In this document: positions 53,387 through 62,600 of the stretch, in pieces
How the letters are laid out: each line of letters starts with the position of its first letter
How positions within the stretch are numbered: position 1 is the first letter of the stretch
DNA from: BCD1 sp965230565
Lineage (GTDB): Bacteria > Bacteroidota > Bacteroidia > Chitinophagales > Saprospiraceae
Assembly (NCBI GenBank): GCA_965230565.1
Contig: CBDDLH010000015.1
Coordinates: 62,001-126,000 of the forward strand
DNA: 64,000 nt
Direction: 5' to 3'
The notes under the pieces: model-generated
Told to the model about the DNA's origin: nothing
Database searches by the model: none
The model's input: the letters and a program-made list of their open reading frames with translations, nothing else
Program-made: the position numbers and the translations under genes

Positions 53387-55261
53387 TCAAAATCTCCCAG
53401 GAAAGGGATGTATTATCCATTTCTTTCCAGTTTCGTTTAATGTTGCACACATAATTGTTTTCCCATCTGTTCTTACGTTTACTAATCCATAATGATTTTT
53501 TTCCATAATTTTTGATCTCCAGGCTCTTTTGCTAGTATACCTATTCCCAAAAGGTACAAGTGGAACAGATATATCGAAGTCAACATTAATTTCTCCAAAT
53601 TCCATTGCTTCTTCCATTTCCTTGACCTCTTCTGGTAAATTATTTTTGATTTCGTCTGTAAGTTCATCTAAGTTCCGTGTGAGGATAGTTTTATTCAAGT
53701 TTTCTGACCCATCCTTTATCGGAAGTTTTTTTATCTTTATTTGATTTAAAGCTCCTAAGGAAACACTTCTTTCAATTTCTGTCATATAAACTAAAGGAGT
53801 AATTAATTTATCGCTACTTCTGTCAATTGAATGATATCCAGTTATTGCACTTGCACTTACTATATCAGGTCGAGGATGAGCATGTCCTTCAGCATCACCT
53901 GATGATATAATCGTAGCTCCAGCTTTTATTTCTTCCAAAAACCTGTAAGAAATATCATCACTCCCATGATGACATGCCTTAACCACATCGGAAGCCCATT
54001 GACTCATCCTATCACCATAAGATTTCCTAAGCCAATCCATACTTTTCTTGTTTAAATCACCAGTTAGTAATATTCGAGCCGAATCGTAATCAATTCTTAA
54101 ACAAATGCTATGACCGTTAGAATTTTTTCCTTTATCCCCTAAATCTTTTAAACCCAATTTGCCATCTATTCTCTTTGACACCGGTCCTAATACTTTAATA
54201 GAAAAATTCTCATTGCTGATTAGTTCAGGTAGGGCTTTTCCATTTTTCAAATCTTCCTGTTCAACAATTAAAGCCTTAAATTTTGTTTTTCTACTGTTTG
54301 AAAGAACATCACCAATAAATTGTTTCCAAGGAAAGGATAATTGCTCTTGTGAATTTTTATTTGTAGCTCGCTCCGCACTAACTCTATCATCTAATAATTG
54401 AATAAAAAAACCATCTTTCTGGGAACCTAACCCATCTTTATGGGCAATCTCTGCATCCTTATTCTTTCTCCATCTTGACAAACCAGGATGATAAAAACTG
54501 TCAATCTTAACTTTTAGACAATCAAGTTCTCTTTGGGACAAAAGATTAACTCTTACTAAATCATGTAGACCTCCAAAATGATCAGTATCCGAGTGAGAGG
54601 CAATCATTGAATCTAAAGAAATCTCAAAATCCCCATAATCAAAAAAGAACTTCCAGTCAATAAAATCAGCTGCATTTTTTCCAGTTTGTTGACTTTTTCT
54701 TTCAAGCCCGCCATCAATCAATAAATGCTTGTTATCTGGAGTTTTTACTAACACACCATCACCTTGGGCTACATCAATAAAATAGGTTTCTAATAAAGGT
54801 TCATTTCCTATTTCATTTTTATGTATTTTTCCATTAATTCCCCTACATCTAATATTATAATAATCGTCGTCTGCTTCTTTACTTATTATTTGAACTGTAT
54901 CTCCCCACAAAAGATACTTTTTTTTACCCCAATCAGTAATCATTAATGAAGTGAAATCATGATCAGTATTATATTTCCTTTTTATATAACCTACCTCTAC
55001 AACATGCTTGGAAAGAATATAACCTTCTTTTCCTCGATAAATTATTTTTGACCAACGTTGCTTCGATAACCCGCTTGGTAATTGCACACTTGTCCCCCAT
55101 TTAACCTTCATTAAAGTTTCCGAATTAGAGTTTTTTCTTTCTTTTATTTCCCCTCTAAACTTTTTCCGAAAAAGTGCTCTTTCCTGCCTCATTTGGTATT
55201 GAAATGAGTTGTTTAGGAAAGTGTTTTCGTCTGAATATGCTCTTATCCATCCTGTTTTCAT
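53387..55261 (-). CDS. ComEC/Rec2-like metallo-beta-lactamase-fold hydrolase with SH3-like domains
   Basis: A 624-residue soluble protein. Two SH3-like segments at the N-terminus (about 50-90, SKIIYRGKEGYILSKHVVE; about 105-150, LLWGDTVQIISKEADDDYYN) precede an MBL hydrolase core: FIDVAQGDGVLVKTPDNKH, LIDGG, IASHSDTDHFGG (metal-binding HxDxDH), ILLTGDLNKKS and KACHHGSDD. This core is that of the ComEC C-terminal nuclease domain, but the competence membrane domain is absent. The ~170-residue C-terminal tail is unfamiliar. It heads an AT-rich cluster with a nuclease gene. Activity on nucleic acid is inferred. Confidence 0.85.
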   Translation of the reverse strand: MKTGWIRAYSDENTFLNNSFQYQMRQERALFRKKFRGEIKERKNSNSETLMKVKWGTSVQLPSGLSKQRWSKIIYRGKEGYILSKHVVEVGYIKRKYNTDHDFTSLMITDWGKKKYLLWGDTVQIISKEADDDYYNIRCRGINGKIHKNEIGNEPLLETYFIDVAQGDGVLVKTPDNKHLLIDGGLERKSQQTGKNAADFIDWKFFFDYGDFEISLDSMIASHSDTDHFGGLHDLVRVNLLSQRELDCLKVKIDSFYHPGLSRWRKNKDAEIAHKDGLGSQKDGFFIQLLDDRVSAERATNKNSQEQLSFPWKQFIGDVLSNSRKTKFKALIVEQEDLKNGKALPELISNENFSIKVLGPVSKRIDGKLGLKDLGDKGKNSNGHSICLRIDYDSARILLTGDLNKKSMDWLRKSYGDRMSQWASDVVKACHHGSDDISYRFLEEIKAGATIISSGDAEGHAHPRPDIVSASAITGYHSIDRSSDKLITPLVYMTEIERSVSLGALNQIKIKKLPIKDGSENLNKTILTRNLDELTDEIKNNLPEEVKEMEEAMEFGEINVDFDISVPLVPFGNRYTSKRAWRSKIMEKNHYGLVNVRTDGKTIMCATLNETGKKWIIHPFPGRF

Positions 55262-55408
55262 AACGATTATTCTTAAGGTTAAAAAAATTATTTTTTGACT
55301 GCTCTAGCACCCCATGCGTATTCACACCCATTTCAAAAATTTCAATAAGTTAGCCTCAAAATGAGTTACCTATTTAAAAAAAGAAATTTTCTTTATATGG
55401 TGCATTAA

Positions 55409-56335
55409 TCAAAAAGGAGATTTTAGAATATTTGAATCCATTTTTATACTTATTAACGCACCAATAGAATTTTCATCTGATTCTAATTCGTTTTTCGTGA
55501 AGTTTTCTTGAAACAAACCAAAACCAATTCTTAATCCTAAATTCTCCTTATCTAAGGGATAAAAATATAACCATTGCTCCGTTCGTATTCGCTGTTTAAA
55601 CACCACAGTATCAATAGGTTTTTTTTCCCAATAGTAATAAACCAATCCTGAAAAGCTAAAAGGTAAATCTGTACCAGGATAAGTATTGAAACCAAATGCT
55701 GGACTTACTTGTAATTGAGTAGTAGGTTTATCTACGACTAAGTCTTTGACTATCAAAGAATTTAACTGACGAATATGTAAGGTTTTTCCCTCTTCATTAG
55801 ATTTAGCATACCTTAATCGCCCAAAAACAGATGTTTGCCAAACACCTGCCTTTCTCTTTGAGAAGTATAACCTTGATTTTAATTCAATGGCAAAATTATT
55901 TTTTGCTTCACTTATTTTACTTATTTCAGTTGAATCAGGAAAGTACTCGTACTCTTTGGTTCCATATTCCACTGTAGGCTCTATATTCCATAAAACAGTG
56001 GAATTTCTTTTACTGATTGGAATATTCAAAAATTGGTACTCCAAACCCAAAAAACCTAAAACATTGCTTGTTGACTTATCTATTTTGGCAAGATTTTTAT
56101 CTTCCTTATCATGAGGAAGTCTAAATCCAAATTTTAAATAATTCTCATTAGTATTAATTGATTCATCCGGGTTTAGCTTGGTTGAAATTCCAATTTCTAA
56201 CAATTTATTTTCAGAATTTGTAAACCCAGTACTATAATTAAGAATTGGCTTAAGAGGGAATTCAGATTGTGCCAATAAGTTGCAAAACGCAAAAAGGGTA
56301 AAAAAACATATTTTACAAAATATAAGTAACTTCAT
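55409..56335 (-). CDS. Exported beta-rich protein, probable outer-membrane barrel
   Basis: A ~308-residue protein with a signal peptide (MKLLIFCKICFFTLFAFCNLLAQ), chosen as start at 56335; an ATG at 56374 would overlap the upstream gene further. The mature part is rich in alternating aromatic and polar residues and Tyr/Phe strand ends (LGLEYQFLN, SFSGLVYYYWEKK, EQWLYFYPLDKENLGLRIGFGLF), as in outer-membrane barrels. No family recognised. Its start overlaps the end of the small all-beta gene by 23 bases, indicating an operon. Confidence 0.65.
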   Translation of the reverse strand: MKLLIFCKICFFTLFAFCNLLAQSEFPLKPILNYSTGFTNSENKLLEIGISTKLNPDESINTNENYLKFGFRLPHDKEDKNLAKIDKSTSNVLGFLGLEYQFLNIPISKRNSTVLWNIEPTVEYGTKEYEYFPDSTEISKISEAKNNFAIELKSRLYFSKRKAGVWQTSVFGRLRYAKSNEEGKTLHIRQLNSLIVKDLVVDKPTTQLQVSPAFGFNTYPGTDLPFSFSGLVYYYWEKKPIDTVVFKQRIRTEQWLYFYPLDKENLGLRIGFGLFQENFTKNELESDENSIGALISIKMDSNILKSPF

Positions 56336-56591
56336 GGTATCCTTTGTTAAGTGAATAAGTGGTTTCGTGATCATCAGTTGTACCTTCTAAATCCATCGTT
56401 ACCTTATATTTTGGTCCAGTGCCTATACCTAATGAACTTACGTAAATGGAAGTTTTATTATCCGAAATATTCTGAGTTTTTGTCATTTTTTTGGCTGGCC
56501 CATGTTTTATTATTTTGTCATTAATTTTAATAACGAAATAATTATGAGCTCCTGAGATAGGTTCAATGGTTAACTTTAATTTTCTTGCCAT
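56313..56591 (-). CDS. Small all-beta protein of unknown function
   Basis: A 92-residue protein without signal peptide, predicted to be strands throughout (KLTIEPISGAHNYFVIKINDK, YKVTMDLEGTTDDHETTYSL), suggestive of a small beta-sandwich. It lies between the SNase-like gene (105 bases upstream) and the barrel-like gene (overlapping). No family recognised. Confidence 0.65.
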   Translation of the reverse strand: MARKLKLTIEPISGAHNYFVIKINDKIIKHGPAKKMTKTQNISDNKTSIYVSSLGIGTGPKYKVTMDLEGTTDDHETTYSLNKGYHEVTYIL

Positions 56592-56695
56592 AATTCCTAT
56601 TTTTTAAATTTTTGAAACATCTTGATTTCTAACCACCACAGTCATTTTTCTCATTACCATCAAATTCCATCTTTATGATTAGAATTACTTATTAA

Positions 56696-57580
56696 TTACT
56701 CTGCAGCCTTTAAGTTTAATTCTCCAACAGCATTTCTAACATCATCCGACCAAATAAACAATCTGTTATAAACGGGTATCTTATGGTATTTTTGCGGATT
56801 ATAAATTTTCAAGTTTGTAACATCCACACAGTATCTTTGAACCCAGGCACTCTCCTTAATAAAATACCCTTCTGAGGCTTTTGCATTTTTACAGGCATCA
56901 TATAGTTTAATACACATCCTGTATTCATAAGCTGTAAGTATATTATCATCTCCCCAAGCACCCAATTTTCGTTCAAAAGCATTTTTGGCACCGGATATGG
57001 CTAATCTTAAATCAGCATTTTTTGGCAAATTTGGATAAATCATTATTGTTGAAGCCCAACCCGACTCAACTAATAACAAGTTGAATGTTTTCCTTTCATC
57101 CAAGGACAAATTAGCTATTTCTTGTTTTGTATAACTTGGTGATATATAAGCTAATAATCGGCCATAATGGTCAAAATGCTGATCAGCGGCTCTGATAAAA
57201 AGGCTTCTTTTTCTACCATTCGGTTTGGTTAATCTTTGATCTAAAAGATTTTTGAAAAACTCTTTCGCAGAATTTCCTTGATTCACGTGAAGGGTTCCTG
57301 CATTATTCCCAATTCTCGGAAGTAAATGGTTTTTTAATTCTGGCTCGATCCAGGCATCAAAGTTTCCTGACTCTAAAAAGTCTTTTAATTCATTTAATTT
57401 ATTATCAACTGTTTGAGCTGAACCCCCATAGCTTGTTTCCGGAGTATCTATTCCTAACATTCGAATAGGCATTCTAATGTATGGAGTATCACCGTCAGCA
57501 GGATCTCCAGATTTTGTTTTTTTACCAAGAGAAGCTAACTCGACACCTTTAGGGTCCCAAAAGATTTGTACTGTTTCCAT
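56696..57580 (-). CDS. Staphylococcal-nuclease-like (SNase) protein
   Basis: A 294-residue nuclease-fold protein. The first half carries the SNase active site: DGDTPYIRM (Asp), IRMLGIDTPET (Arg, Asp, Thr, Glu) and DHYGRLLAYI (second Arg), then VESGWASTIMIYPNLP. A ~110-residue insertion (NELKDFLESGNFDAWIEPELKN, RIGNNAGTLHVNQGN) separates the two halves of the site, and the C-terminal ~80 residues are unfamiliar. No signal peptide, unlike secreted nucleases, so intracellular DNA or RNA is the likely target. It is the first gene of the accessory cluster. Confidence 0.85.
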   Translation of the reverse strand: METVQIFWDPKGVELASLGKKTKSGDPADGDTPYIRMPIRMLGIDTPETSYGGSAQTVDNKLNELKDFLESGNFDAWIEPELKNHLLPRIGNNAGTLHVNQGNSAKEFFKNLLDQRLTKPNGRKRSLFIRAADQHFDHYGRLLAYISPSYTKQEIANLSLDERKTFNLLLVESGWASTIMIYPNLPKNADLRLAISGAKNAFERKLGAWGDDNILTAYEYRMCIKLYDACKNAKASEGYFIKESAWVQRYCVDVTNLKIYNPQKYHKIPVYNRLFIWSDDVRNAVGELNLKAAE

Positions 57581-58005
57581 TTTTTCAAATTTATATTGTG
57601 ACTGTATGTTTAAATTTTATATGAATAGCAAGCTTATAAAAGAACAACTACACTATTGATACTCAACATGTCTCCCACAAATAAATCTCCTTTTGATGAA
57701 ATACACTATGCCCATAAAGAGGCACAAACCAATACCATAAATAATCTGAAAAACTAAAAAGAAATGAGTTTCATTTTAATACGGGTATTATAGAGGTTAT
57801 ACAATGGGAGATCGGCAATAAAGTTATTTAAAAATTCTATATATACAAAGAATACATTAGAAAAAAATAATCTACGAAAGTTAAATCACAGCAAGTACCT
57901 TTGAAAACAAGCTAATTAACGGAATAAAAAATAACAAAAGACGCTATTCGCAAAACTTAACAAAACACTCTTCTCTATAAAATTCAGGTAACCTATAAAA
58001 CTCTC
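57581..58005. other. AT-rich intergenic region at the right edge of the island
   Basis: About 425 AT-rich bases. CAAATTTA (57586-57593), read TAAATTTG on the minus strand, sits right before the SNase start and would give a near leaderless message. A 29-codon frame (57668-57757, beginning MSPTNKSPFDEIHYAH) could be a remnant or chance. No hairpin, direct repeat or tRNA fragment found. Confidence 0.45.
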
Positions 58006-58377
58006 CTAACACCTATAAACCGCCACCACAATCACCAAAAGCACCAAAAACAACAAAATATTATTAACCAACCTAACCCTTTCCCGTAGTTGTTCTTTAC
58101 TGAGCTTTTCGTTCTCTTTATTGTGAATTTTTTCAAGGTTTTGAGACAGTATTTCCTCCTTTTGCCTATCCCTTTCTGCTTGCAATTGCCTTAATTCTTT
58201 CTTACTTTTATATTTCGGGCTTAAGTCAAATTTAATTTTTTCCACAATTCCCGTTCCATTACAATTCAGGCATGCAACTTCCATTTTGACCCTTTTACCC
58301 AGGACCCTGTCACGCCCGAATCTGGTTACTTTGCCGGTACCCTTACATTTTGGACAATGAATTCTTTGCCTCGCCAT
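58006..58377 (-). CDS. DnaJ-type zinc-finger protein with coiled coil and C-terminal membrane anchor
   Basis: A 123-residue protein: N-terminal pair of CxxCxGxG motifs (CPKCKGTGKV and CLNCNGTGIV), as in the DnaJ Cys-rich domain, then a charged helix likely to form a coiled coil (SKKELRQLQAERDRQKEEIL to KENEKLSKEQL), then one C-terminal membrane helix (NILLFLVLLVIVVAVY). It looks like a tail-anchored zinc protein. The role is unknown. It is outside the AT-rich island by codon feel. Confidence 0.8.
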   Translation of the reverse strand: MARQRIHCPKCKGTGKVTRFGRDRVLGKRVKMEVACLNCNGTGIVEKIKFDLSPKYKSKKELRQLQAERDRQKEEILSQNLEKIHNKENEKLSKEQLRERVRLVNNILLFLVLLVIVVAVYRC

Positions 58378-58514
58378 TATTTAAAGTTTTTCTCACAATA
58401 TGCTCAAGCGGGTGTTATGGTTCTGTTTTCGTTTGAAGGGAGAGAGTGCTCAATTATTCATGAAAATTCAAAAAGGAATCAATTGTTTTTTTATAGGTTT
58501 TCAACAGGAATATA

Positions 58515-59024
58515 TTAATAAGGCCAGGTCACCTTAACAGACTTCAACATCCATGGATATTTAATTATCAAAAATGAAAAGGGTGATTGGTTTATTAATA
58601 GGTCATATGGCCTTTTTTCGACTATCAACTCAAAATAGCCTTCCTGCTCTTTTAGCAATCCTTCCCGTACAAGCCAATTGCCTCTGAATCCTTCAATGGA
58701 TGACTCACCAATGGCCGACCAGTGACTGATGGCTGCTGATATCAATCCTTCCATGAGTTCTTTGTCAGCCTCGCTGATGGAAAGCTCGGTGGGAACAGGT
58801 TGTGACACCTGCAGTCCGCACAAAACCTTATTCAATGGCAGAAAGGTTTCTTCCGCATTTTCCTGTCCGGTAGCCAAATACTGCAAGTAGCGTACAGCAT
58901 CAATTTGTGCATCTTCGGAAATAAATTGAGAATTTTCCAATAGTCCGAGTCTTTCAAATAACATCTGAAAGTAATTATTTAAAAGAACCAGGCCGGCATT
59001 TTGAACGGAGATGGTGGTATCCAT
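58515..59024 (-). CDS. Stand-alone C-terminal domain of contractile injection system tape-measure protein (CIS_TMP-like)
   Basis: A 169-residue protein matching, over its whole length, the conserved C-terminal region of CIS_TMP proteins of extracellular contractile injection systems. Recognised signatures are ISVQNAGLVLLNNYFQMLFE, YLQYLATGQENAEE, LPLNKVLCGL, ISHWSAIGESSIEGFRGNW, VREGLL and the KYPWMLKSVKVTWPY ending. In eCIS loci this region is the end of a much longer protein flanked by sheath, baseplate and spike genes, none of which is present. It may be a surviving piece or an independent protein. An in-frame stop lies 15 codons upstream of the ATG, so it is not simply an unrecognised longer start. 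Confidence 0.75.
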   Translation of the reverse strand: MDTTISVQNAGLVLLNNYFQMLFERLGLLENSQFISEDAQIDAVRYLQYLATGQENAEETFLPLNKVLCGLQVSQPVPTELSISEADKELMEGLISAAISHWSAIGESSIEGFRGNWLVREGLLKEQEGYFELIVEKRPYDLLINQSPFSFLIIKYPWMLKSVKVTWPY

Positions 59025-59191
59025 TGGTAATGGGTTTGAATAATTGATTCAATATAGGGAGAATTCTTTAAAAGCGGGCTTTCTATTCGGAGAAACTCAC
59101 AGGATAAACTAACAGTGCTTGAGAGGTTGCAGATGGCTTTGGTAACCATTCTTGTCGGTTCGATGGAACTTTTGAAGCTGGGAATAAGCAT

Positions 59192-59229
59192 AAAAAAAGT
59201 CCTTGCAAATCTAAGATTCACAAGGACTT
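59192..59229 (-). terminator. tRNA-Glu terminator
   Basis: On the minus strand AAGTCCTTG and CAAGGACTT form a 9-bp stem (59221-59229 with 59197-59205), then a T-run, just downstream of the tRNA. Confidence 0.92.
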
Positions 59230-59232
59230 ATG

Positions 59233-59304
59233 TAGCCCGTACGGGATTCGAACCCGTGTTACCAGGATGAAAACCTGGCGTCCTAACCCCTAGACGAACG
59301 GGCC
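59233..59304 (-). tRNA. tRNA-Glu (anticodon UUC)
   Basis: A 72-base cloverleaf on the minus strand. Acceptor GGCCCGT/ACGGGCT with a G-U first pair, discriminator A, anticodon stem CCAGG/CCTGG with loop TTTTCAT (anticodon TTC), and T arm ACGGGTTCGAATCCCGT. The 3' CCA is not encoded. Confidence 0.97.
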
Positions 59305-59334
59305 ATTAGGATGTGCTTTTCTTCAAAAGCGATG

Positions 59335-59342
59335 CAAATATA
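59335..59342 (-). promoter_or_regulatory. Bacteroidota -7 element for tRNA-Glu
   Basis: CAAATATA reads TATATTTG on the minus strand, a perfect TAnnTTTG, 30 bases before the tRNA 5' end. Confidence 0.7.
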
Positions 59343-59525
59343 AACGCTTTGAATTCAATTGTCAAAACTTTTTTTTATTTTTTTTGAAATTCTTTCTTTT
59401 CAACACATTTACAACCCAAACAGTTCCAACATAACTGACTGAACCACAGGCAATCTGGATCATTTCAAAAAAAATAATTATGCAACTATCAGAAATTAAG
59501 ACAATAAAATATTAATACGCAACAA

Positions 59526-59558
59526 AAACCAGTAACCAGCAACCAGTAACCTGCAACC
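59526..59558. repeat. GGTTGCTGGTT-family repeat, inverted orientation
   Basis: AACCAGTAACCAGCAACCAG, continuing TAACCTGCAACC, is the reverse complement of the family at 45072-45124, so relative to the minus-strand T9SS gene it lies 3' in the same sense as at tpiA. The surrounding 59343-59525 is AT-rich with no gene seen. Confidence 0.8.
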
Positions 59559-59593
59559 AAAAAAAGAAGCATCCGGCAAAAACTACCGGACAC
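59558..59593 (-). terminator. Terminator of the 1,448-residue T9SS gene
   Basis: On the minus strand TGTCCGG and CCGGATG form a short stem (with G-U pairs, loop TAGTTTTTG), followed by CTTCTTTTTTT. Confidence 0.7.
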
Positions 59594-59641
59594 TCCTCTC
59601 AAAATCTTTCAAGTTGACTAGCAACTTGTTCTAGCCTCAAT

Positions 59642-62600
59642 CTATCGCTGGACTTTCACCAGCTTTTTCATAATGACATGGTCACCCATTTCAATTTTAA
59701 GTGCATACAGCCCCGCTGGCAGACTTTCTACCGACAGATGGTCTGTATTTGTAAATGTTTGTCCGAACTGGGTTCCTGACATGTCGTAAATCGTCACAGC
59801 CTTGATGGGCACATTATTTTTATTCCAGATCATGATCTCCCCGGAAGCCGGATTTGGAGTTATCCAGGTATTGCGTAAAAGGCTTACAAAATTGGTGTCC
59901 TCATCACGCACCTTGGTAATTACGCTGGTTTTAAACGGATTATTCAATGGAATGAGATTCTGAGCATAATCTATGGCATTGATCTCTGTAGCTTTCAGAT
60001 TTACTTCATCATGGATACCGGCAATGTCATCAATGATCCCATGCAGGTACATAATCGGTCCGTAACCGGAAACATTATTTTGATCCCGGCGACTGATGGC
60101 CACATAAAGCGTACTGCTCTCCTCATCAATGCGATTAAAGGTTATGATATTAACACCCGGTTCTCCCATCCAGCTCGTAGGAAAACCCACTTCAATATCC
60201 TGAATATTAAAGACCTCCGGATCAAGTTCAATACTGAATGCAATACCATAAATATCATTAACAGGCTCTCCTTCTGTTCCAAGCATTACCGGAATTTCAA
60301 AAGGCACACCGGTGGTCATATTGTCCGGGACATCCATATAAACTGGTGGATCAATCTCCGTCCCCGGAAGTGGGTTAAAATCTTCGACATCGCCATGGGT
60401 GAACAGGAAGTTCTGATGAATAGCACTAATGTCCGAATCATTCACCACACCATCACCATTACTGTCTGCATGTTTAAAATTGGTATTATCTTCAAAGAAT
60501 TGATCCCAGTTGCTGGCAGGCATGGCATCCCACTCCGTATTATCATCCTCTCTTTCCGGTCCATCAGCTCCATAGGCAATACCTATGTTCAACAAATCAA
60601 AATGATTGGCAATATTGTCAGAGTTAGTATCTCCCGGCCAAACATCTTCCTCACATTCAAAGGTTCCAAACTCAAAATAGGCGAAACAAGCCGGATTCAT
60701 GATATCGAGAATCAGGAAATCATATTGCGTAATTCCATCACCATCAAACGGACCAATGGTCACAAACGGCAAGGAATAACTGAATGGCCCAAAAATTTCT
60801 CCGTTGGCAAATATATAATAGCCCATGATACCCGTATTGCTGCTATTAAAGGCAACATCGACGCTGAACACCCCGTTATCACAATCTGCAATGTGTGGTT
60901 CAACAACAACATCCCAGATATTACAGCCATTTCCGCCACCACATTCAGGAGTCATCACCTCAAATACCTCGCAGCAGTCCGGATTATCATTATCACAAAT
61001 TTTCACCACAAAATATTCCGATTCAAACGGTCCAACGCCTTCTAACCACACAGGCATCTCTTCATAGGCATAATAGCCAACAAATTCATTTTGAATGTAC
61101 AGATCAAAATAGGCATTGGTTGGATTGACCGGAATAAAGCTCAGGTTATAATTGTAGGAACCATTATCATTGCAACCCTCAAAATTCATGGCAATATCAT
61201 TGAAACCGCAATCTCCAAAGCAATCTTCAGCGATCACCAGGGTTTCACAAACGAAATAACCCAATGGACAATCAGGGGTCTCTAAACCTGCACAAATTTC
61301 ATAGGTACCAGGTTCATCCGTCACAAAATCAAACCCTTCATTAAAACTGACGTATTCTCCATTGACAAACCAATCCACATGCTGGTCAAGATTGGTGAAA
61401 AATGCAAAATTGTTGCAGGCAATTTCATCATATCCTACTTCAAATGCACATGGATTTTCAAAACAATCAATTGGTCCGATCACACCGTAATTGGAACAAC
61501 CCTCAAATTGGTTATCAATCACTACGAATTCATAAACCGTCTCTCCGTCTCCCGCAAATGGGCCAAGGGTAATGTACGGCTCATCATAACTAAAATTCCC
61601 ATAATTATTCCCATTTCCAACAACCTTATAACCTTCCGCACCGAAGTTCTCTCCAATCACTACAAGGTCCACATAAAAGTATCCATCTTCGTTACACTCA
61701 TAAGCTTCCACAATTACTTCACTGATCACGCAATCATCATTACCACCACAATCAGGCGTCATCACTTCAAATACGTGGCAGCAATCCGGGTTATCATTAT
61801 CACAGATCTTCACCACAAAATAATCTGATTCAAACGGACCAACTCCCTCTAACCACACAGGCATGTCTTCATAGGCATAATAGCCCACAAACTCATTTTG
61901 GATGTACAGATCAAAATAAGCATTGGTAGGGTTCACAGGGATAAAGCTCAGGTTATAATTGTAGGAACCATTATCATTGCAGCCTTCAAAATTCATGGCG
62001 ATATCGTTAAAACCACAATCATCAAAGCAATCTTCAGCGATCACCAGGGTTTCACAAATGAAGTACCCTTGAGGACAATCGGGTGTCTCTATTGCCGCAC
62101 ATATTTCATAAGTACCAGGTGAATCCGCAACAAAATCAAATGCCTCGTTAAAAGTCAAGAATTCATCATTTACAAACCAGCTAACATTTTGGTCAATGTT
62201 GGTAAAAAAGGCAAAACTATGACAAGAGAACTGTTCATACCACATTTCAAAGGCACAGGGATCTGCAAAACAATCGACAGGGCCTATAACCGCTTCTTCT
62301 GCGCAATTGTCAAACTGGTTATCGATGACCACAAATTCATATACTGATTCTCCATCACCGGCGAATGGGCCAAGGGTAATGTATGGTTCTTCATAACTGA
62401 AATCGCCATAATCATTGCCGTTGCCAAGCACACTGAAACCCTCTGCTCCTAAATTCTCTCCTACTACCTCCAGGTCCACATAAAAATATCCATCTTCATT
62501 ACATTCATGTGCTTCTACAATGACGTGATTAATGACACAATCACCAGCACCGCAATCGGGAGTTTCCACCTCAAAGGTCTGGCAACAATCCGGATTATCA

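Noticed and set aside
58979..59221. 80-codon minus-strand frame before the CIS_TMP-like gene, as a missing upstream half
   Set aside because: It overlaps the tRNA terminator and shows no tape-measure signature, so a frameshifted longer CIS_TMP gene is not supported.
53206..59304. Integration of the island at tRNA-Glu with a duplicated tRNA end
   Set aside because: No second copy of the tRNA 3' sequence was found near 53.2-53.4 kb or 57.6-58.0 kb, no integrase is present, and two ordinary genes lie between the island and the tRNA.
60011..61045. Long open frame (344 codons) on the plus strand
   Set aside because: It is antisense to the Cys-rich T9SS gene, whose skewed composition and repeats keep the opposite strand open; no domain, signal peptide or promoter is seen.
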